The notes under the pieces were generated by a model. The model was not told where the DNA came from, searched no databases, and saw only the letters and a list, made by a program, of their open reading frames with translations. 64,000 nt of DNA. Source: Nemania diffusa (lineage: Eukaryota; Ascomycota; Sordariomycetes; Xylariales; Xylariaceae). The position numbers were made by a program, and so were the translations under genes. This document shows, in pieces, positions 1-11,334 of the stretch (position 1 is its first letter; each line of letters starts with the position of its first letter). The DNA is taken from contig JBBPUQ010000003.1 in NCBI GenBank assembly GCA_038501195.1, forward strand, positions 3,998,501 to 4,062,500. Reading direction: 5' to 3'.

Positions 1-995
1 TATTCCGAGATGGGTCATCGGCCAGGGGACCTTTGCGCTCCCAGCTGCTCAGATCTCGGGCCGAGTCGCCGCGATTCTCACGTTCTTTAGCTGGTCTGAA
101 GTTAGTACGTGTCGTCATTCACATACACATTGATGCAAACTTACGAGGATCCGCGATTCTGACCTTGATGGTCCGGCCCTGGAAACTGGTTCCATCAAGA
201 GTGAGTGCCTGCTTGAGGCCATCTACCGTAGCGAATTCAGCGTAAGCAAATCCTTTAGGACGTTGCTCGACACGGTCCTCAATGATGCGAACGCTCGTGA
301 TCTCGCAGTCGCTGAAGAAATCAGTAACACTCTCGCTTGTTGCTTCGTAGGAGAGGTTGCCGAGATGGGCGGTGTAGGGCGGCTTTGTAGGCAACTGCGT
401 AGGGAATGAATCCCGAGGGGCGTAGGCTATGTTGGTGAAATTTATGTTAGCCCTCAAACAAACAAGAACTAGGGCGCTGAGGGCTGAGGACAACGAAGAT
501 ATGACGGCGCACCTCGATCGTTGCTGCTAGAGCCATAGCCAGAGTAACTGGAGTACCCAGCCTTGCGGTCGGAAGTCGACGGAGGCAGTGGCTGGGAGCC
601 TAGTGACTGTGGGTTAGAGACACGCGCTGATGCAATGTGATACATGGAGTGACTTTTAACATACCAGAAAACTCCTCGACCTCGTCAGCCCAGGATCCTC
701 CGTACTCTGTGTATTTATCTCATGTTAGATGTATGTTGTCCAAAGCGGCATCAATGGCGGGGTGGCAGTGGGAGATGGGAATGTGGGAGATGTGGGAGAG
801 GGGGGATTGGGAGTAGGAGTAGGAGCGAGAGTGGAAATGGACGTGGGAGGTCAAAGGGACTGGGGACTGACTCTCTTCATTCAGGAAGGCCCCGAGGGAC
901 ATCTTCTGCTGCTGTTCCTTTTTCTTGGGCGCTGTGGGATACAAATGTCAGCACAGTGGCGCCGCAGGCCGACTAGAGTGCAGCAACAAACCCAT
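1..995 (-). CDS. TIF3: Translation initiation factor eIF4B (Tif3-like), 5' part; runs off the left edge
   Basis: Binds RNA and stimulates the eIF4A helicase during cap-dependent initiation in the cytoplasm. Exons read on the minus strand are about 995-992, 931-872, roughly 720 or 705 to 665, 599-513, 426-145 and 90-1. The N-terminus reads MAPKKKEQQQKMSLGAFLNE, then GGSWADEVEEF, the signature start of fungal eIF4B. A single RRM follows, with RNP2-like AHLGNLSYEA and RNP1-like KGFAYAEFA. After the RRM, WERKGPLADDPSR matches the usual post-RRM segment. The first coding exon is only ATGG, spliced through a GTTTGT donor at 991; no other ATG gives the MAP start. The acceptor of the exon starting near 705-720 is ambiguous. 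The C-terminus lies outside the window. Family assignment is firm; exon ends are by eye. Confidence 0.88.
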
Positions 996-2373
996 GATTG
1001 CGGTAGTGCGATGTTATGCGCAAGAGTGCACAGCTGTACAGAGAATAGTCGCGCGGGTCGGGAATACAAGACCGGACAGACAGGAATCGGTCGGTCGCTT
1101 GATCGGTCGGTCGCTTGGGTTTGTGCTGGTGAAGCAGGCAGGTGTAGTCTGGATAGACTAGAGTTGCGGTATCGTCGCCAATCTCAAAAGGGATGGGTCG
1201 ATTGGCAGGCGGCGGGATATCGAAGGTTGTCTCCGAGAGGGTTTGGCAAGGGGAGACGCTTGCCTCTTCGGAGAGAAAAATTTAATCGCTGGAGGGTAAT
1301 TTTGGGTGCTGGGCAATTGGGAGGTTCGTGGTGGGGAGGCGACTTGGGCCAATCCCGGGCTAAGCAAAACACAAATCCACATACCTTCCGTAGGTAAGTA
1401 AGTACCAAGGTAGCTACGGCTGCGACTTCCTACAGGTAATGTATTCAGGCGCTAATGATATGGTGAATTAGTGAATGGGCTATCTATGTACATAATGTAG
1501 CATAGATACATTTAATATGCGTACCTTACCTACATAATACTTCATAGGCCTACACATAGAAGCCCTCTATTCAATCCCTTAGTACACGTAACTTGTAGTG
1601 AGATAATGGTACTAGGATGTATATACAGTACTTTTGATTTAGGTAGTTCCTCGACTCAACTACCTACCTAGGTAATCTGCACCCAGAGTCGCCATTTATT
1701 TCAGCCAGGTACTTGTGCTCATCAATATTTTAACACAAAGTTAATCATGTGAAATAACTTAGACTACCTACCTACCTCGAAGTTTAATTGATTGGTGTAG
1801 GGATGAACAAAAGGGAGGATATCTTATTAACTGCTTCGGTAGAGCGACTCGTGGCGGTGCGGCTCGCACAACTACATGCGATAATCCTCGAATAACAGGT
1901 TTTATTATCTAGGTGTGTACAGAATACAGGTGTGCGCGCTATGCCGAAGATGCAGTTAATCAGATAGTACCTACACCAGCCCCACATATACTACTACATA
2001 AGGCACATACATAGTACAGTGCTGCTAGGTAGACCCTCTTTACCTACTGTAGGTAGGTACTTGCTAAGAGATTCAACCTACCTACGCATCTGAATATTCA
2101 ACTAGCTCTTTTACCTCCTCATACCATCTTATGTATTGCTTAACTCAACCTCGTCATTCACCATTACAGTACACTTATCAATAAACACTCACGAAATTTC
2201 AACCTAGCAGCTAATTGCCAGTCTGCTCATTAACGCCTTTCATGGGGTTTATGCCGTAGCTCCAAGCGTGACCCGTTTTCCTAGCCTCATGCCGCATCCT
2301 GCATGTTAAGGAGAAGAGATTCTAGTCCGTCTCAGTTCATATCAATACCTCAACTTACATAAACCGGCTCAAA
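996..2373. other. Intergenic, no gene seen; TACCTAGGTA-type motifs
   Basis: Upstream region between divergently transcribed genes. Open frames here are short or run antisense to eIF4B leader sequence. From about 1380 to 2090 the sequence is rich in CTACCTAC, TACCTAGGTA and GTAGGTAGGTA words on both strands. No RNA gene was recognised. Confidence 0.6.
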
Positions 2374-3310
2374 ATGGCCCCTTGGTCTTTGTGGCCCCAA
2401 TCCACCTCTCAGCAGCCGCAACAAGAACAAAAACCTCAAGAACCACGACCACCACCACCCTCCCCAGCACTGCCTCCTAAGCCGACAAGCCCTCCATCAA
2501 CCCAAACCTCAACTACACCTTCAATAGGGTACTTAGGGGTAAAACCAAATGATGCCTACAATAAAGAATTATCATCTACCGAGATATTACAGATTGCCAC
2601 CAAGTCTCTTCAGACTGGTATGATCGCAGGTTGGTATTCACTCCCTCTTTCAACTTGGGCATCTTACTAAACTATACTTGCAGGTAGCGCTGGACTCGTT
2701 TTTGGTGCTGGTTCCGGAATTCTGCGCTCTGCGCCGCCCACTCTATTTGCATTATTCGCTGGTCTCCAATGGTTCACTTTGGGCTCGACCTATATGGGTG
2801 AGACTCCAGATCTGCAGTTTCTTTTGGGGAGACTTACTAACTCGCATCAGTTACGAAAGGTCTCCTCTGCAATGCATACGGAGGTGAAGAGAACATGAGT
2901 CCCTTCGACATGATCAAAGTAAGCGGAGCGTCTGGTGGTGCATCAGGGGTAATGGGCGGCTTGATCCGTAAGTAGTGCTCCCTTTCCTAAACATTCATTT
3001 GAACTAGGTCTCATAATTCCTAGGTGGTCCTAAAAACATATTACCTGGATGCCTGGTCTTTGGCACCATAGGGGTTGCCGGTTCATACATGAGCCAACTG
3101 GTTCAGGGTAGAGAAGTAAAACCAAGTACAAGTTGGCTCGATTCCAAATGGAGTCCAATGCAGCGATTATCCGACAAAGACTACATGAGCAAGATAGAAG
3201 AGAAGATTCTCCGGCTCGATGCCGACATCGCCATCATAGACGAAAACATTGCGTCTCTAAGAGAATCATCGAAATCATCAGTCACATCTACGGAATCCAC
3301 GACAAAATAA
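2374..3310 (+). CDS. Tim17/Tim22/Tim23-family membrane protein
   Basis: Probably an inner-membrane mitochondrial protein of the Tim17/22/23 superfamily, which includes import channels and complex I-associated members. Four exons: 2374-2629, 2684-2797, 2851-2967 and 3024-3310, with introns of 53-56 bp and all phases matching. The N-terminal 60 residues are rich in Gln and Pro. The core has the glycine-spaced helices of this fold: SAGLVFGAGSGILRSAPP, LFALFAGLQWFTLGSTY, SGASGGASGVMGGLIRGP and GCLVFGTIGVAGSYM. The last 70 residues are charged and look like a coiled coil. I cannot tell Tim22-like import from a TIMMDC1/B14.7-like complex I role, so no symbol is given. The start follows AAA at -3 and begins the only long in-frame exon. 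Confidence 0.72.
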
Positions 3311-3746
3311 TCGTCCCCCTTTACTCACTAAGGAGTCACTTGGTTATCTAGCTCTTCGTTGTGCGCTCTAAGTTTGGAAATACCGACACTATAGATGCTT
3401 AAAGCGGACTGTCGCTGTTCCTGTTGAGAGAGAATGTCACAGCAACTGTTCGCTAAATATCAAGTAGGTAGAGCAGCACTCCTTCATACGGCATTGCTGC
3501 TGTTCTTGTAATATGAAGATCCAATGCTAGAGGCGGCCCGCTCCTAGGAGGTTGCAGGCATGCCAAACTAAAAGTAGCCAGGGTGTTTTCCTCCGATTGC
3601 CTACAATTTGCAATTATCCTAAATTCAGTGGAATATAGTTCCCAGCGACTAGTAGCAGTTCACACTAAAACTCAATGTTTGCTAGCGAGTAAATGATAGA
3701 GAAAAATAAATAAGTGGATAAATCAAAAAGAACGTGATCGCAATTA
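3311..3746. other. Intergenic spacer before tRNA-Gln, nothing recognised
   Basis: Contains the 3' flank of the Tim17-family gene and the 3' flank of the minus-strand tRNA. No ORF or repeat of note. Confidence 0.5.
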
Positions 3747-3817
3747 GGTCTCCCCGGGAATCGAACCCAGATTAGCGGAATCAAAATCCGCTGTGATAAC
3801 CATTACACTAGGAAACC
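3747..3817 (-). tRNA. tRNA-Gln (anticodon UUG)
   Basis: A full cloverleaf is readable on the minus strand. The acceptor stem GGTTTCC pairs with GGAGACC with one G-U. The D arm is GTG...CAC, the anticodon stem GCGGA/TCCGC holds the loop TTTTGAT (anticodon TTG), and the T arm is GGG TTCGATT CCC. There is no intron. Length is 71 nt without CCA. It stands alone between protein genes, and TATTTATTTTT-like T runs lie just past its 3' end at lower coordinates, as expected for Pol III termination. Confidence 0.96.
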
Positions 3818-4329
3818 GTAAGAAGCACAAGATCATGTGACCCAGTCCTTAAAAACTTGCGGTTTGTTGGGTACTAAAGCCTGGTTACACTGCCTAATGG
3901 CATTAGTGCATACATTATTACCTACATATAGTGCTTATATACGTATTCGCCCCCTGAGAGCCGCCGCCAACAGCATTGCCATTAACTTTATTTACCCGTT
4001 GTAAGACGATTACATCATAAGACGGCAACATTCGTGTGACGTATGTTGCCTGTGTCCGCTGAAGAACGTTTCCAAATACAAGAAACAGTCATCTACTACA
4101 TAGATAATGGTAATATAGGACCATGTAAATGACTTGGTGCCAGTCTTCTGTCGTATCGATCTATTCAATTCTAACTCAGTTGCTTCGAGTCTCGACACTT
4201 AATTCAGTCTCCAGGCGTCAGTAAATCTACACATATAACCACCGGTCAACATTACCATAGGTGATATCGCGTATTATCACGTATCAGCAAATCCGCTATC
4301 TCATCTTATCCCCAATAGAGCTAGTCAAG
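3818..4329. other. Intergenic, tRNA upstream flank and promoter side of the next gene
   Basis: No convincing coding sequence. The 62-codon minus-strand frame at 4010-4198 has no recognisable features. Confidence 0.5.
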
Positions 4330-4747
4330 ATGACGGACACTCACAGCGGCCACTCCTCCCACATTGAGGAGGCACCCCTTAACTCACAGCAGTCTGGACA
4401 AGCTCAGTAAGTCTATCTCTCCTCCCTCAGAGGGGATGGTGGTCTCCATGTTACTTTACGCAAATGACAATTATCTGCCGGCCGTTCCCCTTCCGCAGAG
4501 CCATAAAGACTGAAATTTGCCCGTTACAAACAGGAACACTTTGCGCGAGCAAGACTCCGTTCATGCCAACGCCACACAGACGGAGCTAGGTTCTCAAGCC
4601 CAGGCGCAGACAGAAGCTGTCAAAGACCAGGTCGACGGCGCCACGGCGAGCGGGCCGAAGAGAACATACGAGTCCACCGCCGGACGAGTCCAGGTGGGCG
4701 AGACGGGTGATTTACATGATCTCGCTGCACGACGGCGGTCCCAGTAA
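4330..4747 (+). CDS. Small hydrophilic protein of unknown function (about 96 aa)
   Basis: Two exons, 4330-4406 and 4534-4747, joined in frame by a GTAAGT donor and an ACAG acceptor across a 127 bp intron. The product is polar with no signal peptide or membrane segment. It begins MTDTHSGHSSHIEEAPLNS and continues with a Gln/Ala/Glu-rich middle (QTELGSQAQAQTEAVKDQV) and a basic end, DLHDLAARRRSQ. It may be intrinsically disordered. I do not recognise the family. The support for a real gene is the clean intron, the in-frame join and the higher GC and codon regularity of exon 2 compared with its flanks. Confidence 0.55.
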
Positions 4748-5808
4748 CAGCTCTGAGGGTCTTTTCATATGTTCCAATGCGGATCCTAAGGGTGGCACTG
4801 GCTGTCGGTCACTATGGGGTGACATATTAGTATTGTGTTCATAGAGATAGGCAATGGCGAGTTACGTCTCGAAAATTTTGCGACAGCCCAGACTGAAAAC
4901 CCATGATAATTACTTTCTTATCTCCAACGCTGTAGTATCCTAACACCTCCCAACATATCGTATTACGACTGTAAGAGTCGTTATTAAACGCCAGGGTGAA
5001 GGAGGGCTCCTAGTAGGTTGCTGGTGTCAGTAGTGTAGGGATATAACTTAACATTATCAATTCCCAAGCCTTTAGGCGTTATACGGCGCCTGGATTCAAT
5101 ACTATATACATACGCCATCCAGGAGGCCCAGTATGTGTGTTTATTTAAAAGAATCACAGCGCGCCCTCATAATCCGACTACCATGTTGATCATACAGTCT
5201 ATAACGAAAGTGATTCGGGATTATAATATCGTGGCAATCTAGTAGCATCTACCTCATAAGGCGAAGATGCCACTCGTAAGTCAGAAATAGAAAAGTAGCA
5301 ATAACTATTTTACTTGAAAAATTGAAGACATCGATCGTACGCTTCAGACAAACCAAGTTCCCCGTGAGAACTGACTTCAAGCAGTCTAGCTAGTTAGACA
5401 AGAATATGAGGTATTCCCCTAACTAGATTACAGCAACTACGCATTCGACTTGTACCAAATTCCAATTCCTAGACTATCAGCTTAGTGTTAAGTAGCCACA
5501 GTGATAGACTCTCTTACATTCCTATGACTGACCCCCAACCCCTCCCTCTTACAAGAAAAAAGGGGGGAGGAATCAAGTATCCATCATTCTGCCACTGTGT
5601 TCCGATACAACATCAAGGCTCCCATGTTTAGGCACCAGCAGGATAGTGAGACCATTTGCGCAATAATGTTCCCTAGGTCCAATAGATCAACGGCCCTATG
5701 ACCCTCATGTGACTATGGGAAACACACGTCGTACGAACTCTGTGAGATTGTTTCTGTGTACCTACGCGTTTCAATTCAACGCCTGACTATACCCAGAAAC
5801 ACATGGCA
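4748..5808. other. Intergenic, about 1 kb, nothing recognised
   Basis: AT-rich spacer. There is a C-tract followed by an A-tract near 5540-5570. No frame longer than about 60 codons looks coding. Confidence 0.5.
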
Positions 5809-6499
5809 TCAGGTTCTACCTGTTGGTCCTAGTATGTAGTATTCGGGGCCGTATTGCATACTGAACTCCCCGGCGGCATGTTGGACGGCCTTTCGGATTG
5901 TTTCTAGCAGTTTCATCAGTTCTACCCGTGGTCACGACTCTCAGATGTTCTCAGATGTTGTCCACTCACCCGGCTCGTCGTACAACTTCATGCCTTTCTT
6001 CTCAAGTGACTTCAAGACGTTGATAACCCACGTCCGACAGAAAGAATTGTCCCCAGTAGCAGGAATTTCCTCGGTCGCTGCTGTGATTCGAACAGAGTCG
6101 GCGCATTCGTCATTCTCTAGGTTGGCGACTTCACAGATGGCCTTCAGGTGATTCTTTCTCATCACGTTGAAGTCGCGAACCTCGTGCTTCCTCGAGCCGC
6201 CAACGTCATTGGCATCCAGTAGGTCGATGGATCCGGTGCTGTCCTTCAGTACGAGGCTCCAATGCTGTGGTATTGTATCAGTATGTGAGCGTTTAGGATC
6301 GTTGTCTGTATCGAAATCTATATTATTAATCAACAAACATTAGTGAGGGAGCATTCATAATGACTAGGAAAACGAGGCCTGTATACCTTACGCAGAGACT
6401 TCCACTGCCCAGAGGAAATATTGCTATGTAGAGCCGGAAGACTCGAGGTTCCTTATCCTCAGTTCTGACAAATTTCAATGCCGGTTGCGAGTTCGACAT
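5809..6499 (-). CDS. Unknown HW...C family protein, copy A (about 165 aa)
   Basis: Three exons on the minus strand: 6499-6392, 6264-5970 and 5903-5809, with phases 0 then 1. The protein begins MSNSQPALKFVRTEDKEP, followed by RLYIAIFPLG. The second exon opens exactly at HWSLVL and carries GSIDLLDAN, SVRITAATEEIP and NSFCRTWVINVLKSLEKKG. It is a clear paralogue of the gene at 7870-8485: same intron positions, and a middle exon of identical length (295 nt). The invariant HW near the start of exon 2 and the C-x-TWV motif suggest a small papain-like or permuted peptidase fold, but that is inference only. There is no signal peptide or membrane span. Confidence 0.72.
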
Positions 6500-7869
6500 A
6501 TTGTTGTAGACTGGCTTTCATATGGGACGACTTGTTGGATTCTGAACATCTATTACGAGACGGCATTGACGACTGAGTTATAAAACCCGACTCTCGTACG
6601 TTAACGAAGTGGTATAATCTGGAAGACTTAAATAGTTGTAAACTAGGTACCCAGGTACCTAGAATGAGCTGGTGCTTGTTTCTATCTCTATAAGGCAGGT
6701 ACGACGTAGTAACGCCGCGAAATGGTAAAGAGCAACATCAAGGTTCGTTATCCATATAAATGCGTCGAGTATTATCTAGCACATTAGTGCATCAATCGGT
6801 ATACTATACAATATCGTCTGGTAGTTGAAGGACCTATAGGCTGCCAGTTCACTATCTCATATGTTTCCAATAGTACAAGCTACTATTTACATTAAAGTAG
6901 TATTAATGCCAAGCGGCCCTCTCACGCGAAGTGGTGTGAGGTGGTATTAGTAGGACGAGTACAAAATATCTATGCCCAAAAACCTAACGAGCGTGAAAAA
7001 TGGCAGTGAGACTCGCCGCCCTTGATAGTGTATCCGCTTGAATTCATGGTTTTTGGTCTAAGACTCGTATTATTTCACTACTACAATGTGAACTTCGCCT
7101 AGGGTGTTATTATTTCTTCTTCATTGATACATAGTCATGATATTGTGAAAGTGCGTGTAATCAAGCTACAAATAGAGAATCTGTTTATTCAGGGGTGCTT
7201 AATTTCGTTGAACTTTTCTATATAAATCTAGCTAGTTTGCTGCCCTTCCAGGGCGAAAACCTACATTAGCCAGTTATCCCTCACTACAAATTAATTTTTT
7301 TTGCCAGTGCCTATAATGAAATCCTTAGATGGTTATGTGACTGCGGTCAAGCCTATAGGTTACGGTGGGGTGTTTTACACGATACGTTTCCTTATTTTCT
7401 ACTTAGTTGCACATGTGATATGAAATAATAATTCCATCAACTGCTAGGTATATCATGGGGCTGCTTCAGCCGCTTGAAATTGCCCAGGAAGCCGTGAAAC
7501 GTGGCACAAAACGTAAGCTAGAGATCTGATAAGTCATATCCCGGCGGGACTCGCTGCTTCTCTCTATCATTCCATTCCCCTTCAATTCTTCAAGTGAGTA
7601 ATGTTGCATCTCGTATTCCCTGGTAGCACCTGACTCTTCAAAGTAGCACCTACGGATGTCATGAAGACTTGAACAGTTTTGTCTTTATAGATCGACTTCG
7701 CTCCCGCATTGTCCATCATCCTCCATCCCTGGCGAAGACATGTTATTCGTTTACAATTTCGAGAATAACCTAGAGTTTTCTAGAGTTTAGTGCCTTGCAT
7801 GATTCACCTTCATCTGAAACAAGATTATTTATGATACACTTATCGCTTTTTGAATCGTCCCTGGTTGTC
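6500..7869. other. Shared upstream region of the HW...C gene pair
   Basis: 1.37 kb between two divergently transcribed paralogues, AT-rich. No third copy, repeat or RNA gene was found in it. It would hold both promoters. Confidence 0.5.
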
Positions 7870-8485
7870 ATGCCGTATCCTCGTTACCAAGAGCCAAAGC
7901 CATATCGTCTCTACGTGGCACTATACAATTTGGGACCAGTTCATGTGAGTTCCTCCAGGAGTCAACTACTATGTTCTTATTTTCCTAGTAACTAACGTGC
8001 TATCCAATGTCCGACGTATAGCACTGGGCATTTGTGGTCCGAGGCAGGAGGGGAACTTTCCTCTTAGATGCCACTATCGAGTACGGGAGACGTCAGTATC
8101 GAAAGCGCGAGTGGGAGAACGATCTATCAAAACAAATTATTTCTGTATTATGCGACGTTATGGACTTAGAAGACGATACCGGCGTCGAGTATTTTCTTCG
8201 TGTCTCAGAATCTGCCCCTATGCCAGGCCATGAAGATGAGAATTTCTGTCAGACATGGGTAGAAAACGTGCTCCAGAAAGCCGGAGAGGATGGCCATTCC
8301 CTACGTGCTTCTATAGGTAGATCACCAAGACGTCCTAGGCTCTGATAATTATCATGCTAGGTCATATCTAGCACAGACTAACCAACTCAATAGGTCAGAT
8401 CTGGGAGATTATGCTGCAAGAAGCCTCAAACTCCTCAGACAGGAGATTCGGCGACCCTTTGAAAGTGATAGAGCCTTTTAATTAA
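7870..8485 (+). CDS. Unknown HW...C family protein, copy B (153 aa)
   Basis: Three exons: 7870-7944, 8022-8316 and 8394-8485, phases 0 then 1, matching copy A exactly. The start MPYPRYQEPKPYRLYVALYN is chosen because it aligns best with copy A; an in-frame ATG lies upstream at 7795. Exon 2 begins HWAFVVRGRRGTFLLDA and ends with the NFCQTWVENVLQKAGEDG motif. Exon 3 ends ...GDPLKVIEPF. The protein is soluble with no targeting signal seen. Copies A and B differ in most surface positions, so the duplication is not recent. Function unknown; see copy A for the fold guess. Confidence 0.72.
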
Positions 8486-9015
8486 CCCCATTACAGCATG
8501 GTCGATTGTTATCCTATCAATTACAAACAATACTTGCTCTCTATTTTGGCTCTTCGCAATATACCCAAGTAGGAGACGGAAAAAAAAGACTAGCTAGAAT
8601 TCCAAAGACTTCTTTGAAATCGGTGATTGTCTTGAGCGAGTGCATTTTTGTAAACCTGCGCTGCAGCTGCTATTATAACTAAAATATAACGCCTTTATTT
8701 ACAAAAGATACGTAGTAACCCCGTTCAGTTGCCGCCGCAACCATTCCTATAGTTAACTAAAGTATAGAACCTTCAAGATTGTCACAAGGTTTACCAACAA
8801 TCTCTTCGAGACGTTAAAGTAATCACCTAGAAGTTAAATACATGCCTATAAATATTTCGCTACCTATAAGATGTCCGAAATTATTTCTCCAAGTCGGTTA
8901 TTGTTATTTCCACATCCTCTCTCTCTACCCCTTTATTTTATTCACCCAGATTACTACGGCCATTACTCTTCTTATCAGCAGTAAATACAGCTATCTTAAA
9001 CTTACACCGGCGACG
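8486..9015. other. Intergenic, nothing recognised
   Basis: AT-rich spacer. The frame of the next gene is open upstream to 8842 but lacks coding character there. Confidence 0.45.
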
Positions 9016-9483
9016 ATGGAGGGGCTATTGGATTTGTTCTTTCAAATGATATGCCAGGTTGTGTTCTCCGCGATCGCAAATATGATCGAAAGGCTTGTAC
9101 TTCGACACCGCGACGCGATTGTGCAGACAGTGCGCCGACTGCAAGCGACCCTTCACATCCCACCCTACCTTTCGGTGGTTAGCGAGACAGCACCGGGCGT
9201 GACATATCAGTCACTGCAGTTTGGAACTCGCCTGGCTCTCGTCTTTGGATTACTGTTCTTCTGTCTACTCGGTACCGTTGCGGTGCTCGGAAAAGTCAAG
9301 AGTGTTTGGGGGCTCTTAGCTGGGGTTGTCTTCCCGGCCTGTGCTATAATCCCTGTTTGGATTTGTTTTATACGCGCAAGACAAAGATTCGACCAAGGAG
9401 AAAGAGACGTACTTGATAAGGGCAATGGCGATCAGGGCCTGTCGAGATTCAACGGCGTTTGTGTGTCAGACGCCGGCGTGTAA
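9016..9483 (+). CDS. Small putative membrane protein (155 aa)
   Basis: Single-exon frame. I start at the ATG at 9016 (MEGLLDLFFQMICQVVF); the frame extends to an ATG at 8842, but the added 58 residues look like translated leader. Two strong hydrophobic segments are visible near residues 75-95 (LALVFGLLFFCLLGTVAVLG) and 100-122 (GLLAGVVFPACAIIPVWICF). Before them is an amphipathic N-terminus with RHRDAIVQTVRRL, after them a short charged tail. Family not recognised. It could be a real lineage-specific gene or a chance frame; the adjacent locus is a decayed gene. Confidence 0.4.
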   Translation: MEGLLDLFFQMICQVVFSAIANMIERLVLRHRDAIVQTVRRLQATLHIPPYLSVVSETAPGVTYQSLQFGTRLALVFGLLFFCLLGTVAVLGKVKSVWGLLAGVVFPACAIIPVWICFIRARQRFDQGERDVLDKGNGDQGLSRFNGVCVSDAGV

Positions 9484-9660
9484 AAATGCTAATTAATATT
9501 CAACTGGCTTGGTCCTCGCGGCTTATGCTAGCAGGTCAGGTTGGTGGGTACCTGTACCGCTGGATCTGGGGAACCTTGTTTGCGAGTCCAGAGACTCCAC
9601 AAATATTGTTTACATACCGGTACGTACCTAGATTTAACCCACCATGACATCTTCTAACAG

Positions 9661-10926
9661 GTCCTACTCCTTCGTTAACTGGTACTAATCGGTCAATTCC
9701 TCAAGCTGTTGGTCTTAAAAAAAGGTATTCATCAATTAGATTGAAACGAAGAAGATGGGTTGAAAGTGCGCATGTTACAGGTATGCGTCGTGCTTGTCCT
9801 CTATTGTCCGCTCTGCTAATTGTTGAGTGCAGGTCTCGACCTCAATGCAATCCCAAAGCCCCCTTCCGCGCCCCAGCTACAGCCTCGCTCTCGACCCGAG
9901 TTCTCGACTAATCGCGCAAAATCAGGCTTTAGAACGAGTGATAGTTTAAGCCGACTAGAAAAGCCAGCGACCGGATTCTTGTATTAGAAGAAGACAGTCC
10001 AGATTTCGTCCCTCGAGAGCCAAACGTCGAAGCGGGTCCCGGGCATCCCAATGCAATATTAGCACATGATACTTTGCTACGTATTGTCCGTGCTGCGACG
10101 GCGTCAGAGCCATACAGACGCTCAGAGGCCGCTTGGGATAACCATGCACATTCACCTCTTCTAGAGCTCGTTTTTGGATCGGATCCATGGGACCTGGAGG
10201 GCCCCGACGCCGACCAGCCCGTCGTAGCGAAGTTTGAGGCCGTCATAGGCGCTACCATTGTGGGCGCCGCTATCCCGTTCATAAAGCCACCACAGCTGGG
10301 CCAGCCTGCACCTGCATGTTCAGTTTCTCTTGACAGTCTGGCAAGGAGTACGAATGTGGATAACGCTAGCACAATTGATCTAACTCGAATTAATATAACG
10401 GACCTCCACAGCCGTAGCGAAAGCAAGAAGGTCGACTATGTGCTTGTGATGTACATTAACGAGAAGAGAAACTCCGGCGGGTTATTTAAGACGACACTTT
10501 TAAGGCATGACTCGGCCATAGTTACGTCAATCAGACCTTGCAGACCAATTCATTGTATAACCCGATCGCTGTATCCATCGAGACCAAAGCATAGTTCTCG
10601 TCCCAAGACCTTCTTATACCCCTTGGACTATGGACTGCTGCGTGGTATAAGCGGATATCTTACCTTCATAGTCAGCTGAATTGGTCCGCCCATTCCGAGG
10701 CGACACAACGTCTAGTTTCCTTGCCGCTGATCCAAGTCGTCGGCCACGTCCGGCACATGTAGTTTGCGTGCGATTTAGGTGATTCTATCACAACGTACGG
10801 TCCTGTGAGCCTTGGGTTAACTGGGAGTCTGATGGCCATACATGCATTGTTCACGTTTCTTAGGCCTGTGAAGTTGTGGATCGAGACATAGTTTTCTATT
10901 GCCATACCTTCATGGTTTGGTGTTTA
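9661..10926 (+). pseudogene. Decayed PD-(D/E)XK nuclease-like (PDDEXK_12-type) gene
   Basis: Pieces of one protein lie in order but in different frames. An upstream exon (about 9661-9776) contains GLKKRYSSIRLKRRRW and is followed by an in-frame exon from about 9834. That frame ends in a TAG near 9988 after SLSRLEKPATGFLY. Coding then continues in another frame through AAWDNHAHSPLLELVFGSD and ESKKVDYVLVMYI. A further frame shift near 10500 leads to YNPIAVSIETKA, a TAG, then LGLWTAAWYKRISYLHSQ and two more TAG codons before the end. The motifs W(D/N)..VHSPLLE, SK.VDY and PIA.SIETK are those of the large fungal PDDEXK_12-like family. The breaks are described as seen; no repaired product is proposed. 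Confidence 0.7.
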
Positions 10927-11334
10927 ATAGTATTGTCTATTATGTAAGGGTTTGTACGCATCTTATAACGCATGCCCTTACCAGCAAATTCTCACATGCT
11001 TAGTCTATAAGATAACTCAGATATACACAGCACCGAGTAATATACCGAATGAAACGCCCTAAAACTTTTAGATCTTGTCAAGCTTCTTCACCTGGCGCAG
11101 GTGATAATCTTTAGGGGTTGAGGAACAAGGTGTATAGTTATTAGTAGGTGGTGAATGTGAGTCTAGGTCTAATAGTACTCTGTAGCTTAGAGAACAACTA
11201 TACAGGTAAATCTGGTAGCGCGAAGCTCAGGCTAGTTCCCACTCAAATAAACACTTCATTATCCTAACGCACGGGTCTCCCTAATACTCTCTAATTACAC
11301 TCTATGTAGCACTTGCGCCTGGACGAGTATTGTG
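10927..11334. other. Intergenic, nothing recognised
   Basis: AT-rich spacer between the pseudogene and the 3' end of the GTPase gene. Confidence 0.5.

Noticed and set aside
729..1397. 222-codon plus-strand frame
   Set aside because: Low-complexity Gly-rich translation antisense to the first eIF4B exons and leader; no domain.
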